Assembly: GCA_963710135.1 (NCBI GenBank)
Contig: CAVPYY010000003.1
Coordinates: 310,001-374,000 of the forward strand
Reading direction: 5' to 3'
From: SG8-30 sp963710135
Lineage (GTDB): Bacteria > Pseudomonadota > Gammaproteobacteria > Steroidobacterales > Steroidobacteraceae
Length of the DNA: 64,000 nucleotides
Shown one piece after another: positions 25,240 to 35,032 of this stretch (position 1 is its first letter; each line of letters starts with the position of its first letter). Below the pieces are notes generated by a model. That model did not search any database, had not been told where the DNA came from, and worked only from the letters and a program-made list of their open reading frames with translations. The position numbers were made by a program, and so were the translations under genes.

Positions 25240-27024
25240 GCCGCCGGGCCGGCGGCCGCGACCCCCAGCAATGACAGCACGGCCGCGCGTGCCGCCGGCG
25301 CGTGCAGCAGCAGTACCACCACGTCGCCCGGCCGCGCCCAGTCGAGCGCGCGCCGCGCCGCGGCGACCTCGTCGAGCTCGAGCTGCAGCGCCGACGCCGG
25401 CAATCCAGCCTCCTGCAGCACCGCCCGCAGGATGCCTGGCACTTCGCCGGCCTGACGGCCGCGCAGATAGCCTGCCAGGTCCTTCAGCACGACCAGGTCC
25501 GGCTTGAACGTCGCGGCGGTGGCCGCGAGCGCACGGATGTCCTGGTCGGTGCGGTTGCCCGCCTGCCCCAGCAGCAGCGCCAGGCGCCCGGCGGGGTCGA
25601 CGCGCCGGGCCAAATCCAGCACGCCGTGCAAGCCGTCGGGGTTGTGGGCGTAGTCGACGAACACGGTGACCCCGGCGCGCTCTACCCGGGTGAGCCGCCC
25701 GGGGTTGTCCGCGGGGTCGGCGCCAAAACGGGCGAACACCTCGGCGATCGTCGGCGCACGGATCCCCAGCGACGCGGCCGCCAGCGCCGCGGCGGCAAGG
25801 TTGGCGACGTTGTAGGCCGCCTGACCGCCGACGGCGAGCGGCATCGCGGCGACCGGCCCGAGATCGTGCGTGCTGCCCGCATAGGACAGCTGCAGCGCGC
25901 CGTCGCGCACACCGCAGGTCGCGCCATGTCGCTCGCGATGCTCGCGTAGCACGGGCTGATCGGCATGCATGGCGAACCAGCCGAGCGCGGGCGGCGCGGT
26001 CCGCCGGCTGACCGTCTCGAGCGCCCTGTGCCGCAACAGCTCGTCGTCCGCATTGAGCACCAGCAGTCCGCTGCGATCGAGCGCCTGCGCGACGACCAGC
26101 TTGACGTCCGCCAGCGCCTCGAGGTCGTCGATGCCGTACTCGCCGAAATGATCGGCGCTGATGTTGGTGATCACCGCGGTGCGCGCACGGCGCAGCGCCA
26201 GCCCGCGGCGCAGGATCCCGCCGCGCGCCGTTTCCAGTATCGCGGCCTCCACCGTAGGGTCGCGCAGGATCGTGCGTGCGCCGATCGGCCCCGAATAGTC
26301 GCCGCTCGCGAGCGTCTGGCCATCGACGAACACACCGTCCGTGCAGCAATGCCCGGTACGCCAGCCGCGCGCCCGGGCGCAGGCGGCCAGCAGTCGCACG
26401 GTCGTGGTCTTGCCATTGGAGCCGGTCACCAGCACGGTCGGAATGTCGTGCAGGGCGCGCCAGTCGACCGCTTCGACAGCCGGCAGCGCATCGAGCGGAA
26501 AACTCCTGCTGCCGGTGCCCGCGCCCAGTGTCAGCTCGGCGTCGTCGAGCGAATGCCGGCAGCGGGCGGTCTGCCGCCGCGTTGAGCAGACGGTGCAGCA
26601 GCGGCCTGGCCTCGGTGGCGGCGAGGCGCGTGAGCCGCTCGAGTGCGGGCTCTTCCTCGAGTACCGCGGCGATGGCGAGATCGGGCTGGCTGGCCGCGAG
26701 CCGCTGCCCGAGACCTGCCCAGCGCGGCGGGTCGGCGGCCACCAGCGTGGCGCACCACGCCCACTCGTTGAGTTCAGTCGCGGTGTACAGCTGGTCGACG
26801 GGCGCTGCCAGCGCCAGCGAAACCCCGCGCGCGTGCCGCCGGTGAGCCAGCGGCAGCGGCGGCCAGCGAAGATGCTCGCGGGCGCGTTCGACCCGCGCTG
26901 CCCAGCCGGCGGTAAGGTCGTCGCCGACCTCCGGCACGACCGTCTCGAGGACGGCGCCGGGTCCCTCGAAGAACAGGTTCGGACCGGTCAGTCGTCTCGA
27001 ATCATCGAATGGCAGGTCGGCCAC
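25236..27024 (-). pseudogene. Mur-ligase-only cyanophycin synthetase paralogue, one frameshift
   Basis: 595 aa when one base between about 26545 and 26585 is removed. The GTG start lies a few bases after the cphA stop. The N-terminal 180 residues start with DSRRLTGPNLFFEGPGAVLE and show no ATP-grasp motif. After the shift comes a Mur ligase domain: VLVTGSNGKTTTVRLLA (P-loop), ILETARGGILRRG, NISADHFGEYGID, VFVDYAHNPDGL, LLLGQAGNRTDQDI. These match the second half of CphA. Such shortened relatives often follow cphA in proteobacteria, and may join or repair Asp-Arg units; the activity here is not known. Convergent with hutI through a shared CTAG. Confidence 0.8.
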
Positions 27025-27029
27025 GTCGC

Positions 27030-29830
27030 TCAGTCTTCCGCCTCCGGCGCAAAGCGGATGCCTCGCTCGTCGCGGATCAGCCCCTCCAGGGACATCGCCT
27101 CGGTCGGCGTCGGCGGAGGCGGCAGGCTGGGCGGCGGCTCCGTGGCAGCACGCGTGCGCGGCGGGGCGTCCGCGCCAGCCTCCGGCCGGAACTTGATGAT
27201 CTGTTTCCAGGACCGCGCCAGCACGTCGGCGAAGATCAGGATCAGGTCGCCGGTCTGGCCCATGCGAAGCGCGGCGTCGATGGCCTCCTGCTCGTCGGGG
27301 ATGATCGAGATCGCCGTCGCGGGGACGCCGACCGCCTCGAGCGTCGCCGCCTGCATGCGCGGCACCTCCTCCGGCCCGCGGCCGCGGGTGTTGTCGTCGC
27401 GCCGGCAGATGTAGTGGTCGAACTTGCCCGCCGCCGCGCGGGCGATGGCGTGGATGTCCTCGTCGCGCCGGTCGCCGGGGCTCGCGAGCACCACGATGCG
27501 CCGGCCCGCTCACGTCGAGGCGCTGGGCGAGGTCCGCCATGACCGTCACGGCGTGCGCGTTGTGCCCATAGTCGAACAGCACCTTGAACGGGTGCTCGCT
27601 GTAGACGTTCATCCGCCCCGGCGCCTGGAAGAACGTGGTGTCGAACGTCCGCAGGCCCTGGCGGATGGCGTCGAGCTTGATGCCGAGCGAAAACGCCATC
27701 GCGGCAGCGAACATGGCGTTCTGCACGTTGTGCACCGCCCGGCCCTCGAGCGTGGCCGGAATCAGGTGGGTCCACACCAGCGGGATGTGCCCGCCGCGGT
27801 CGTATAGCGTGATCATCTGGCCGTTGACGCCGGCCTCCAGCGCGCAGGCGCGCCCACCGGCGCGCACGTGCTCGCGCACCAGCGAGTGCTGCGGGTTGGT
27901 GGTCACGTAGCAGATGTTCTTCGCGTCGGTGTAACCGGACATCTTCAGCACCAGCGGCTCGTCGGCGTTCAGCACCGCGCAGTCGGTCGCGACCTCGACG
28001 ACGATGCGCTTGACCTCGGCCAGCTGCTCGATGGTGTCGATGCCCTTGAGCCCCAGGTGATCAGCCTGCACGTTCAGCACCGCGCCGACGTTCACCTCCG
28101 GCACGCCCATGCCGGCGCGCAGCAGCCCACCGCGCGCGGTCTCCAGCACCGCGATGTCGACCTGCGGGTCGGCCAGCACCATGCGCGCCGAGACCGGCCC
28201 CGTCATGTCGCCGGACACCGTGCGCTGGCCGTCGATGTACACCCCGTCGGTGGTGGTCAGGCCCGGCGTGAAGCCGGCCATCTTGGTGATGTGCGCGAGC
28301 ATGCGCGCCGTCGTGGTCTTGCCGTTGGTGCCGGTGACCGCGGCGATCGGCACGCGCGACGGCGTGCCCGGCGGGAACAGCATGTCGATGACCGGCCCGG
28401 CGACGTCGCGCGGCGTGCCCTCGCTCGGCGCCACGTGCATGCGAAAGCCCGGGGCCGCGTTCAGCTCGCAGATGCCGCCGCCGACCGTGCGGTAGCTCTC
28501 GGTGATGTCGGTCGTCAGGAAGTCGACGCCGCCGACGTCGAGCCCGATGGCCCGCACCGCGCGCACCGCCATGTCGCGGTTCTCGGGATGGATCACGTCG
28601 GTGACGTCGGTCGCCGTGCCGCCAGTCGAGAGGTTGGCGGTGGAGCGCAGGAACACCGTCTGGCCCGTCGCCGGGACCGACTCGGGCGTGAGGCCGGCGC
28701 GCGCCAGCATGGCGTGCGCCTGGGCGTCGAGCTCGAGCCGGGTCAGCACCTTCTCGTGGCCGACGACCGCGGCGCGGGTCCGCGTTGACGATCTCGACCA
28801 GTTGCGCGACGGTGTGCTGCGCCGTCGCCGACCACGTGACCCGGGGTGCGCCGCGTCGCGGCCACCAGCTCGCCGTTCACCACCAGCAGCCGGTGATCGG
28901 CGCCTTCGAGGAAGGTCTCGACGATCACCGAGCGCGAGTGCTCGCGCGCCACCGCAAAGCCCTGGCGCGACCTCGTCGTCGGTGGTCAGCCGGATGGAAA
29001 TGCCGCGTCCATGGTTGCCGTTGTAGGGCTTGGTGACCACCGGAAAGCCGATGCGCCGCGCGGCGCGGACCGCTTCGTTCTCGTTCTGCACCAGCTGCTG
29101 GCGGCGGCACCGGCAGGCCCAGCGAGGCCAGGATTCGATTGGTCTCTTCCTTGTCGCTGGCGAGCTCGACCGCGATGTGCGGCGTGCGGCCGGTCACGGT
29201 CGCCTGGATGCGCTGCTGGTACCGGCCGTGCCCGAGCTGCACCAGCGACTGGTCGTTGAGCCGCAGCCAGGGAATGCCGCGGCTCTCGGCCGCCCGCACC
29301 AGCGCCGCGGTGGACGGGCCCAGCGCCTGGCGCTGCGAAAAGCGGATGAACGCGTCGCGCGCCTCCGGCCAGTTCCAGCCCTCGGGCACGACGCCCGCCG
29401 GCCGCAGCGTCTCGGGCAGCAGCGAGCCGAGCAGCGCGAGCCCCAGTTCGCCGGCGGCGATGCCTTGGTCGCGCTGCGCGTACTCGTAGACGACCGAGTA
29501 CACTCCCGGCTGACCGGTGCCGCGGGTCTTGCCGAAGGTGACGTCCTCGCCGGCGACATTCTGCACCTCGATGGCCACGTGCTCGAGCACGTGGCCGAGC
29601 CAGGTGCCGTCGCCTTCGCGCATGCGCCGGAAGAAGCCACCCGGCTCGCGATAGGAGCAGCCGTGCTCGGCCAGTCCCGGCAGCGCGGCCGCCAGCGCAT
29701 CGACGAAGGCGTCGCCCAGCCGGCCGGTGGGCCAGGCTTCGAGTTCGCCGAGGTCGACGTCGAGGCGGATGACCGGGAAGCGCGCATACAGGGACGGCCC
29801 GACGTAGACCGAGCGATCGAGGACCTTCAT
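27030..29830 (-). pseudogene. cphA: cyanophycin synthetase, five frameshifts
   Basis: 931 aa when five extra bases (near 29104, 28964, 28820, 28765 and 27503) are removed. CphA makes cyanophycin, a polymer of aspartate with arginine side chains, using ATP. Order: N-terminal domain (MKVLDRSVYVGPSLYARFPV, HVLEHVAIEVQNVAGEDV), ATP-grasp (KPYNGNHGRGISIRL, HRLLVVNGELVAATRRTP, ICELNAAPGFRMH), then Mur ligase (AAVTGTNGKTTTARMLAHI, VLETARGGLLRAG, NVQADHLGLKGID, VLFDYGHNAHAV, IVVLASPGDRRDEDI). All active-site blocks are kept. Each shift is one extra G or C, four of them in 350 bases. It starts three bases after the cyanophycinase stop, so cphB-cphA-paralogue form one unit. Confidence 0.88.
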
Positions 29831-29833
29831 CGG

Positions 29834-30676
29834 CTACTCCTTCGGCTGCACCAGCGTGCCGGCCGAGGCGATCCTCGTGTGCATGTTGAAGGTGGCGCCG
29901 GACACCAGCACGTGCACCTTCAGGCCCAGCATGCAGACCGGCTGACCTTCCGTGACGCTATCCATGGACGAGTAGGTGACGTCCGCCGCGTCCACGACGG
30001 TCACGCCGCCGCTGCCGACCACCTCGAGCGTCTCATCCGGGGATATGAACACGGCCGTGTCCTCGTCCAGCCCGATCCCCACCGCGAACGGGTTGTAGGC
30101 CAGCGCCGTAAGCAGGCGGCCGAGCCGGTCCCGCTGCCGGAAGTGCTGGTCGATGATGAAGCGGTTGGTGAGCCCGAGCCCGGGGGCGAGCCGCACGCTG
30201 CCCGAGATGACCGACGAGCCCTCGTCGCCGAAGGCGATCATGTGCTCGCTCAGGATGCTGGCGCCGGCACTGGTGCCGCCGACGGTCACGCCATGCGCGT
30301 TGCGGGTGCGGATCAGCTTGGCCACGGGCGTGCCGCCCAGCAGCGAGGTCAGCCTGAGCTGGTTGCCACCGGTGAAGAAGATCCCCGTTGCGCGCTCCAG
30401 CCGCTCAAGGCGGCTCGCCTCGCGGCAGTCACGGCGGGTGTCGAAGTCCATGACCTCCACCCGCGCCGCGCCCAGCTTGCGGAACAGCCGTTCGTAGCGT
30501 GGCCCGGTCTCGTGCAGGCGGCTGGCCGTCGGGATGACGACGATGTCCGCGTCGGGCCCGCCCGAGACCTCCACGAACCGCTCCAGGATGTGGCGGTCGT
30601 TTTCCTTGTTCTCCGCGCCGCCGATCGGGACGATCCAGCCGCGGGTCTCGCCCTCGGGCACTTTACTCGGGCACAT
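29834..30676 (-). CDS. cphB: cyanophycinase
   Basis: 280 aa. A serine peptidase of family S51 that cuts cyanophycin to beta-Asp-Arg dipeptides. The nucleophile is S136 in GVTVGGTSAGAS; FFTGGNQLRL, RLAPGLGLTNRFIIDQHF and GIGLDEDTAVFI are further family blocks. It opens with GWIVPIGGAENK, as usual. It lies three bases before cphA and is intact, while cphA is shifted. A degrading enzyme in the same unit as the synthase fits a turn-over store. It is followed on the upstream side by hutG after 108 bases. Confidence 0.93.
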   Translation of the reverse strand: MCPSKVPEGETRGWIVPIGGAENKENDRHILERFVEVSGGPDADIVVIPTASRLHETGPRYERLFRKLGAARVEVMDFDTRRDCREASRLERLERATGIFFTGGNQLRLTSLLGGTPVAKLIRTRNAHGVTVGGTSAGASILSEHMIAFGDEGSSVISGSVRLAPGLGLTNRFIIDQHFRQRDRLGRLLTALAYNPFAVGIGLDEDTAVFISPDETLEVVGSGGVTVVDAADVTYSSMDSVTEGQPVCMLGLKVHVLVSGATFNMHTRIASAGTLVQPKE

Positions 30677-30784
30677 CGCTGCACAGCTCCTTGCCTGGCC
30701 GGGGCCGCCAACGTGTGCTGGGCCCGCCGACCCGACAGCGTGGGCACAGCCGGCGATGCCGTCAAGGTCGCCGCGGTCGCCGGT

Positions 30785-31747
30785 TCAGTCCGCGCGCGCC
30801 AGGTGCCTCTCTGCGATACGTGCGACCAGGCGGGCGGCCACGCGGGCGGTCCGTGAATCGATGTCGTGGACCGGGTTCAGCTCCGCCACGTCGGCCACCC
30901 GCAGCTTGCGGCTGGCCGCGAGCAGGTCGATCAGCGGCTCGATCACGGCCAGTTCCACGCCGCGCGCCGCTGGGGCGCTGACGCCGGGCGCCACCGCGGC
31001 CGGCAGCGCGTCCAGGCAGACCGTCAGGTAGAGGTGGTCGACCCGGGCCTCGAGCCTCAGCAGTTCGCGCGCCAGCTCGGGCAGGCGCTCCGCGAGCATC
31101 TCCTCGTCGGGCACCCAGCGCACGTCGAGCTCCCGGGCCCTGTCAAAGAGCGCCGCAGTGTTCGCGTAGCGGCTGACGCCCAGGCAGTGGTACTCGACAC
31201 GTTGGCCGGCGGCGGCCGCGTTCTCGAGGATCTGGCGAAACGGCGTGCCGGAAGTCGCCCGGGAGCCGCTCCGCAGGTCGAAGTGCGCGTCGAAGTTGAC
31301 GATGCCGATCGGACCCGATCCGCCGGTCCCGCGCAGCGCGTCGCGCAGCCCGCAATAGCTGCCGTAGGCGATCTCGTGGCCGCCGCCCAGACCGATCGGC
31401 AGGCTGCCGGCGCCGATCGCCTTGGCGACCACTGCCGCATACTCGGCCTGCGCCGCCTCCAGCGCGTCGTCCTCGCAGACGACGTCGCCGAGATCGCCGA
31501 CCGCCGAGACCGCGTGCGCCGCGACGTTCGCAAGCGCGCGGCGCAGCGCCTCGGGACCGGCCGCAGCGCCGGCCCGACCGGCGTTGCGCGCCACGCCCGC
31601 GTCGCAGGCGAACCCCAGCAGCACGATGGGCGCGCCGGTCGCGTCGGCCGGCCGCACGCACTGGTGCCAGCGTCGCGCCCGGCCGCCGTCCGCGGCGTCG
31701 TCGCGACCGCTCCACTGCGCCGGGCTCGGGGCACGTCTCATTGCCAT
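30785..31747 (-). CDS. hutG: formimidoylglutamase (arginase superfamily)
   Basis: 320 aa. It probably hydrolyses N-formimino-glutamate to glutamate and formamide, the last step after hutI. The start has the HutG-type phrase (QWSGRDDAADGGRARRWHQCV). Mn ligands: GLGGGHEIAYGSY, IVNFDAHFDLR, and LTVCLDALPAAVAPGVSAP. Arginase and agmatinase share this fold; the N-terminal phrase and three other hut genes nearby favour HutG. An arginine-related role is worth keeping in mind because it stands next to cyanophycin genes that release arginine. It reads in the same direction as cphB, 108 bases apart. Confidence 0.85.
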   Translation of the reverse strand: MAMRRAPSPAQWSGRDDAADGGRARRWHQCVRPADATGAPIVLLGFACDAGVARNAGRAGAAAGPEALRRALANVAAHAVSAVGDLGDVVCEDDALEAAQAEYAAVVAKAIGAGSLPIGLGGGHEIAYGSYCGLRDALRGTGGSGPIGIVNFDAHFDLRSGSRATSGTPFRQILENAAAAGQRVEYHCLGVSRYANTAALFDRARELDVRWVPDEEMLAERLPELARELLRLEARVDHLYLTVCLDALPAAVAPGVSAPAARGVELAVIEPLIDLLAASRKLRVADVAELNPVHDIDSRTARVAARLVARIAERHLARAD

Positions 31748-31792
31748 AGCTTAGCCGCTGGCCGGGACGTGGCGCCGGGCGCGGGAGGCGGA

Positions 31793-32086
31793 TCAGCGCG
31801 GGCGGGAGGGGTCGATCGGCTCCTTGGGCTTGCGCCACACGCCGTTGCGGGCACCATCGACGAGGTCCGTAGCGGCCGTCTTGACGCGGGTCAGCCAGCG
31901 ACGCGCCCAGGCGAACTCGAGGCCGAGGATGCCAAGCCCGATCGGAATCACGATCAGCGCCGGGCCGGGCAGGACCACCATCGCCAGTCCCACCAGCAGC
32001 ACCGTGCCGCCGATGATCGAGATGGCGATGCGCCGCGCCCACTTGTAGGGCACTGACCCGTTCAGCCATTGGCGCAGCCCGCTCAT
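31793..32086 (-). CDS. PGPGW-type small membrane protein
   Basis: 97 aa from the ATG at 32086; upstream in-frame codons would add a Pro/Leu-rich leader. Two close hydrophobic helices (RIAISIIGGTVLLVGLAMVVLPGP and ALIVIPIGLGILGLEFAW) flank the PGP turn, typical of this family, followed by a basic tail. Function of the family is not established. It stands alone, 45 bases after hutG on the same strand, with an empty-looking 188-base gap before it. Confidence 0.75.
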   Translation of the reverse strand: MSGLRQWLNGSVPYKWARRIAISIIGGTVLLVGLAMVVLPGPALIVIPIGLGILGLEFAWARRWLTRVKTAATDLVDGARNGVWRKPKEPIDPSRPR

Positions 32087-32274
32087 GCGCAAACGCAGGG
32101 CGGGCCCTGGAAGCAGGCGGGGCAGCAGCGCAGCGGACGGGAGGGGTACGCCAAGGACGGCATCCATGCTGGAAGGCCAGCGAATTCTAGACTGCGGCGT
32201 GTGAACAATCGGCGACCAAGATCACTGAAGCGAGGGCATTGCAGTCCGCGCCGTGTGGACGATCGGCGACCCGG

Positions 32275-33657
32275 TCACTCGGGCAGCCGTGGCCATTCCA
32301 GCGGCGGGGGTTCCTCGGGCTCTTCCGGTTCGGTGGTTTCGATCGCCTCGACGCCCTCATGGTTCCCACGGTCGGACTTCCTGCGCCGCAGGCGCGTGGC
32401 CGGCAGCGCCGCGAGATCGAACCGGAAGGGCGGCTCCTGCCCCTTGAGCAACGCGACCGCCGCCTCCAGGGCCGGTCCCGTCCACCCGGCCGGCACGGCG
32501 GCGCCACGCCCGGCGACCGTTTCCGCCGCCAGCAGCAGGCGGGTCGCATCGACGTGCACTTCCCGCAGCAGTGCCGCGAGCGGCGCGCGCTCGGCAGCCG
32601 GCAACTGCAGCAAAGCCCGGCGCAGCGCGACATCCAGGGTCGCCTCGGCGGCCGCCCGGCTGGCGCGCGGGTCCGAGCCGCCCCACTGCCCGGCGGCTTC
32701 GGCCAGCGCCCGCACCAGCATGCCCACGACCCGCTGGGTCTCCAGCGGCACCTGGGCGTCGACCGGGGCGGGACGCGCCGCGCCGCTCTCGGCCAGGACC
32801 AGCCGGAGCTCGTTGGCGAGCAGCGAGAGCGCAGCGACCGGTCTGCTGGCGGCCGGCGTGGCACGAGCCGCGGTCACGGTCACGGCGTCCCGCGCCAGCA
32901 CGGCGCGCAAATCCTCGACGATGCGCGCCGCTTCGGCGCCGGCCTTGCCGGTCGCGAGCAGCGCTGCCGCGCGTGCCGCGCCCTGGTCCAGCGCTTGGGC
33001 CAGCGCAAACGGCGACGCGCGCACGCCAAGCACTGGATCACTCACCACGGCGCCGAACAGGCGGCTCACCGCAACGAGTGCCTCCGCCGGACCCTCCGCC
33101 GGATCGGCCGGCAGGCTGCGCGGCAGCATGCCGAGCCGCTCCTCGACCGCGGCGCGCACCTGCTCCACCAGTACTTGCGCCGCACGGGCCGGCAGGTCCG
33201 GCGGGCGCGCTTTCGGCAGCAGCGCGACGACCTGCGCGCGCGCCTCCTCGATGGCGATGTCGACGCCGGGCGCGACGCCTGGGCGGGCGGCCACGGCGGT
33301 GAGCGCCCGTTCCGCCCCGGCGGCGACGGCCTTCTGCAGCGCCGCGGCGAGACTGGCCGGATCACGGTTGCTAGCGGCACCCGATGCCGCACGCAGGAAC
33401 GCCAGCAGGCGAGCCGCGGCCTCCGCGGGACCCTCCTCGGGCACGGCCGGGGCCGCCAGCCCGGCGCGGCGGCCGAGCTGCTCGACCACGGCGAGGCGCA
33501 CCTCCTCGACGAAGATCCTGAGGCCGGCGGCGGTGTCCAGCGAGCGCGGCGCGCTGCCCGGCGCGCCGGGCGCCGGCGTACTCGCGCCGGCCGAAGGCCG
33601 CACCGCCGGGGGCGGTGGCAACGGCCAGCTCGGCGCGGGCAGCCTCGGGATCTTCAT
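32275..33657 (-). CDS. Ala-rich protein with internal duplication, function unknown
   Basis: 460 aa from the ATG at 33657, seven bases after the DUF2238 stop. After a Pro-rich leader (about 1-40) there are two copies of a helical unit: VEEVRLAVVEQLGRR, then VPEEGPAEAAARLLAFL; and VEQVRAAVEERLGMLPRS, then ADPAEGPAEALVAVSRLF. A weaker third region follows (LANELRLVLAESG). No signal peptide or membrane segment is visible, so it is probably cytoplasmic. The tail is acidic and Pro-rich (EEPEEPPPLEWPRLPE). There is some likeness to the DUF5610 helical family, but I would not assign it. Co-transcribed with DUF2238. Confidence 0.6.
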   Translation of the reverse strand: MKIPRLPAPSWPLPPPPAVRPSAGASTPAPGAPGSAPRSLDTAAGLRIFVEEVRLAVVEQLGRRAGLAAPAVPEEGPAEAAARLLAFLRAASGAASNRDPASLAAALQKAVAAGAERALTAVAARPGVAPGVDIAIEEARAQVVALLPKARPPDLPARAAQVLVEQVRAAVEERLGMLPRSLPADPAEGPAEALVAVSRLFGAVVSDPVLGVRASPFALAQALDQGAARAAALLATGKAGAEAARIVEDLRAVLARDAVTVTAARATPAASRPVAALSLLANELRLVLAESGAARPAPVDAQVPLETQRVVGMLVRALAEAAGQWGGSDPRASRAAAEATLDVALRRALLQLPAAERAPLAALLREVHVDATRLLLAAETVAGRGAAVPAGWTGPALEAAVALLKGQEPPFRFDLAALPATRLRRRKSDRGNHEGVEAIETTEPEEPEEPPPLEWPRLPE

Positions 33658-33664
33658 GCCGGCC

Positions 33665-34309
33665 TCACCCGCCGCCGCCCAGCCGGGCGAGCTGGCGATC
33701 GTGCAGGCGCGACAGCGTGGCCACGGCCAGTGCCGCGCCACAAGTCGCCAGGAACATGTCCCATTGCGTATCCCATACGTCGCCCTGGGTGGCCAGGAAT
33801 TCGTCGGCCGCACCGCCGACCAGCAGTGCCGACCACCATTCGATGAACTCGTACACCGCGCTGATGGCCAGACAGATCGCTACCGTAATGAACGGCAGCC
33901 AGCGTCCGGACTTGAGCGGCGAGCGGCGCACCAGGATCTCGCGCACGGCGATGGCCGGGATGAAGCCCTGCGCCAGGTGGCCCAGGCGGTCGTAGTGGTT
34001 GCGGGCCAGGTCGAACGCGTCCTGCACCCAGAAGCCGACCGGCACCCGCGCATAGGTGTAGTGCCCGCCGACCATCAGGATGACGGCGTGTAGCGCGATC
34101 AGCGTGTACAGCATCGGCGTCAGCGGAAAGCGCCGCACGGTCGCCAGCAGCAGCGGCGCCACGATCAGGACCGGGGCCACCTCGAGCCACCAGGTCAGCC
34201 GGTCGAACGGACCAATGCCCGACCATATGAGCACCGGCGTCGCCACCAGGAAGAACGCCGCCAGCGCGCGGCGCGAAGCGGCCGGCGGGTATTGGCTCGT
34301 CGCCGTCAC
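33665..34309 (-). CDS. DUF2238 (YjdF-like) membrane protein
   Basis: 214 aa with about six transmembrane helices. Conserved blocks are GGHYTYARVPVGFW, NHYDRLGHLAQGFIPAIAVREIL, and AVYEFIEWWSALLVGGAADEFLATQGDVWDTQWDM. They carry the family's histidine and acidic residues in the membrane. The role is unknown; the family is widespread in bacteria. It starts 34 bases after the TPR protein's stop and ends seven bases before the duplicated protein. Confidence 0.88.
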   Translation of the reverse strand: MTATSQYPPAASRRALAAFFLVATPVLIWSGIGPFDRLTWWLEVAPVLIVAPLLLATVRRFPLTPMLYTLIALHAVILMVGGHYTYARVPVGFWVQDAFDLARNHYDRLGHLAQGFIPAIAVREILVRRSPLKSGRWLPFITVAICLAISAVYEFIEWWSALLVGGAADEFLATQGDVWDTQWDMFLATCGAALAVATLSRLHDRQLARLGGGG

Positions 34310-34343
34310 GTGCGCGCTCCGGCCGCGCTGGCGCCGGTCGCGG

Positions 34344-34967
34344 TCACAGGCTGCGCGCCTTGACCTGCTCCTCGAGCACCTCGATCAGCTGGCCCTTGTA
34401 GAAGTCGCCGCCGGCATGCTTCCTCGCGGCCTGAAGGAAGCCGAGCATCTCGTCCCGGTCCTGTGGCACTTCGCAGCCGTCGAAGGTACCGTTCATCGCC
34501 CAGCGCACGAAGCCGACCTGGCCCGCCAGCCGATCCTGCTGGGCCGCGCGGCGGATCAGCTCGGCGGCCCGGCAGGTGTCCTGGGGCTGCTTGTTGAGGC
34601 CGAGCAGGTGCAGGTAGCCGACCACGAACAGCGCCTGCGGGTAGTCCGCGTCGACTGCGGTGGCGCGATACGGAATCGCCTTCTCGCCGACACCCGAGTA
34701 GCCGTACACCCGCGCCAGCTGGTAGTTCAGCCGGGGGTTGGACGGATCCGCCTTGACCGCCGCTTCGCAGGCGGCGATCGCCGCCGGCAGGTCGATGTCC
34801 GCGCGCGACAGGCCGGGACCCACGTGATGCGGATCCTCGGGGTGCGACGCCAGCCGATCGCACTCCGTCACCACCTGCGAGTAGCGCGCCGGATCGAAGG
34901 GCTTGCTGTCCGCAAGCGCGGTCGCAGCCTGGCCGGACAACGCGAGGACGATGAGAAATCGCAACAT
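34344..34967 (-). CDS. secreted Sel1/TPR-like repeat protein
   Basis: 207 aa. Signal peptide at about 1-19 (ALADS). The repeats resemble Sel1/TPR helices: DLPAAIAACEAAVKADPSNPRLNYQLARVYGY, then YPQALFVVGYLHLLGLNK, then RAAELIRRAAQQ and a fourth. It has four cysteines that may pair. It is likely periplasmic and binds other proteins. First gene of a three-gene unit with DUF2238 and the duplicated protein. No partner is evident. Confidence 0.75.
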   Translation of the reverse strand: MLRFLIVLALSGQAATALADSKPFDPARYSQVVTECDRLASHPEDPHHVGPGLSRADIDLPAAIAACEAAVKADPSNPRLNYQLARVYGYSGVGEKAIPYRATAVDADYPQALFVVGYLHLLGLNKQPQDTCRAAELIRRAAQQDRLAGQVGFVRWAMNGTFDGCEVPQDRDEMLGFLQAARKHAGGDFYKGQLIEVLEEQVKARSL

Positions 34968-35032
34968 GGCACTGGCTCCTTCCTGACCGGGAACCCAGTG
35001 TGGCGAGGCGGCGGCGGCCTGCGCAAGCCCGG

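Noticed and set aside
24847..29091. A single 1414-codon open frame on the minus strand across cphA and its paralogue
   Set aside because: It is a chance open frame in GC-rich DNA. Only parts of it match cphA and the paralogue; other parts are out-of-frame readings, and the 3' part is antisense to hutI.
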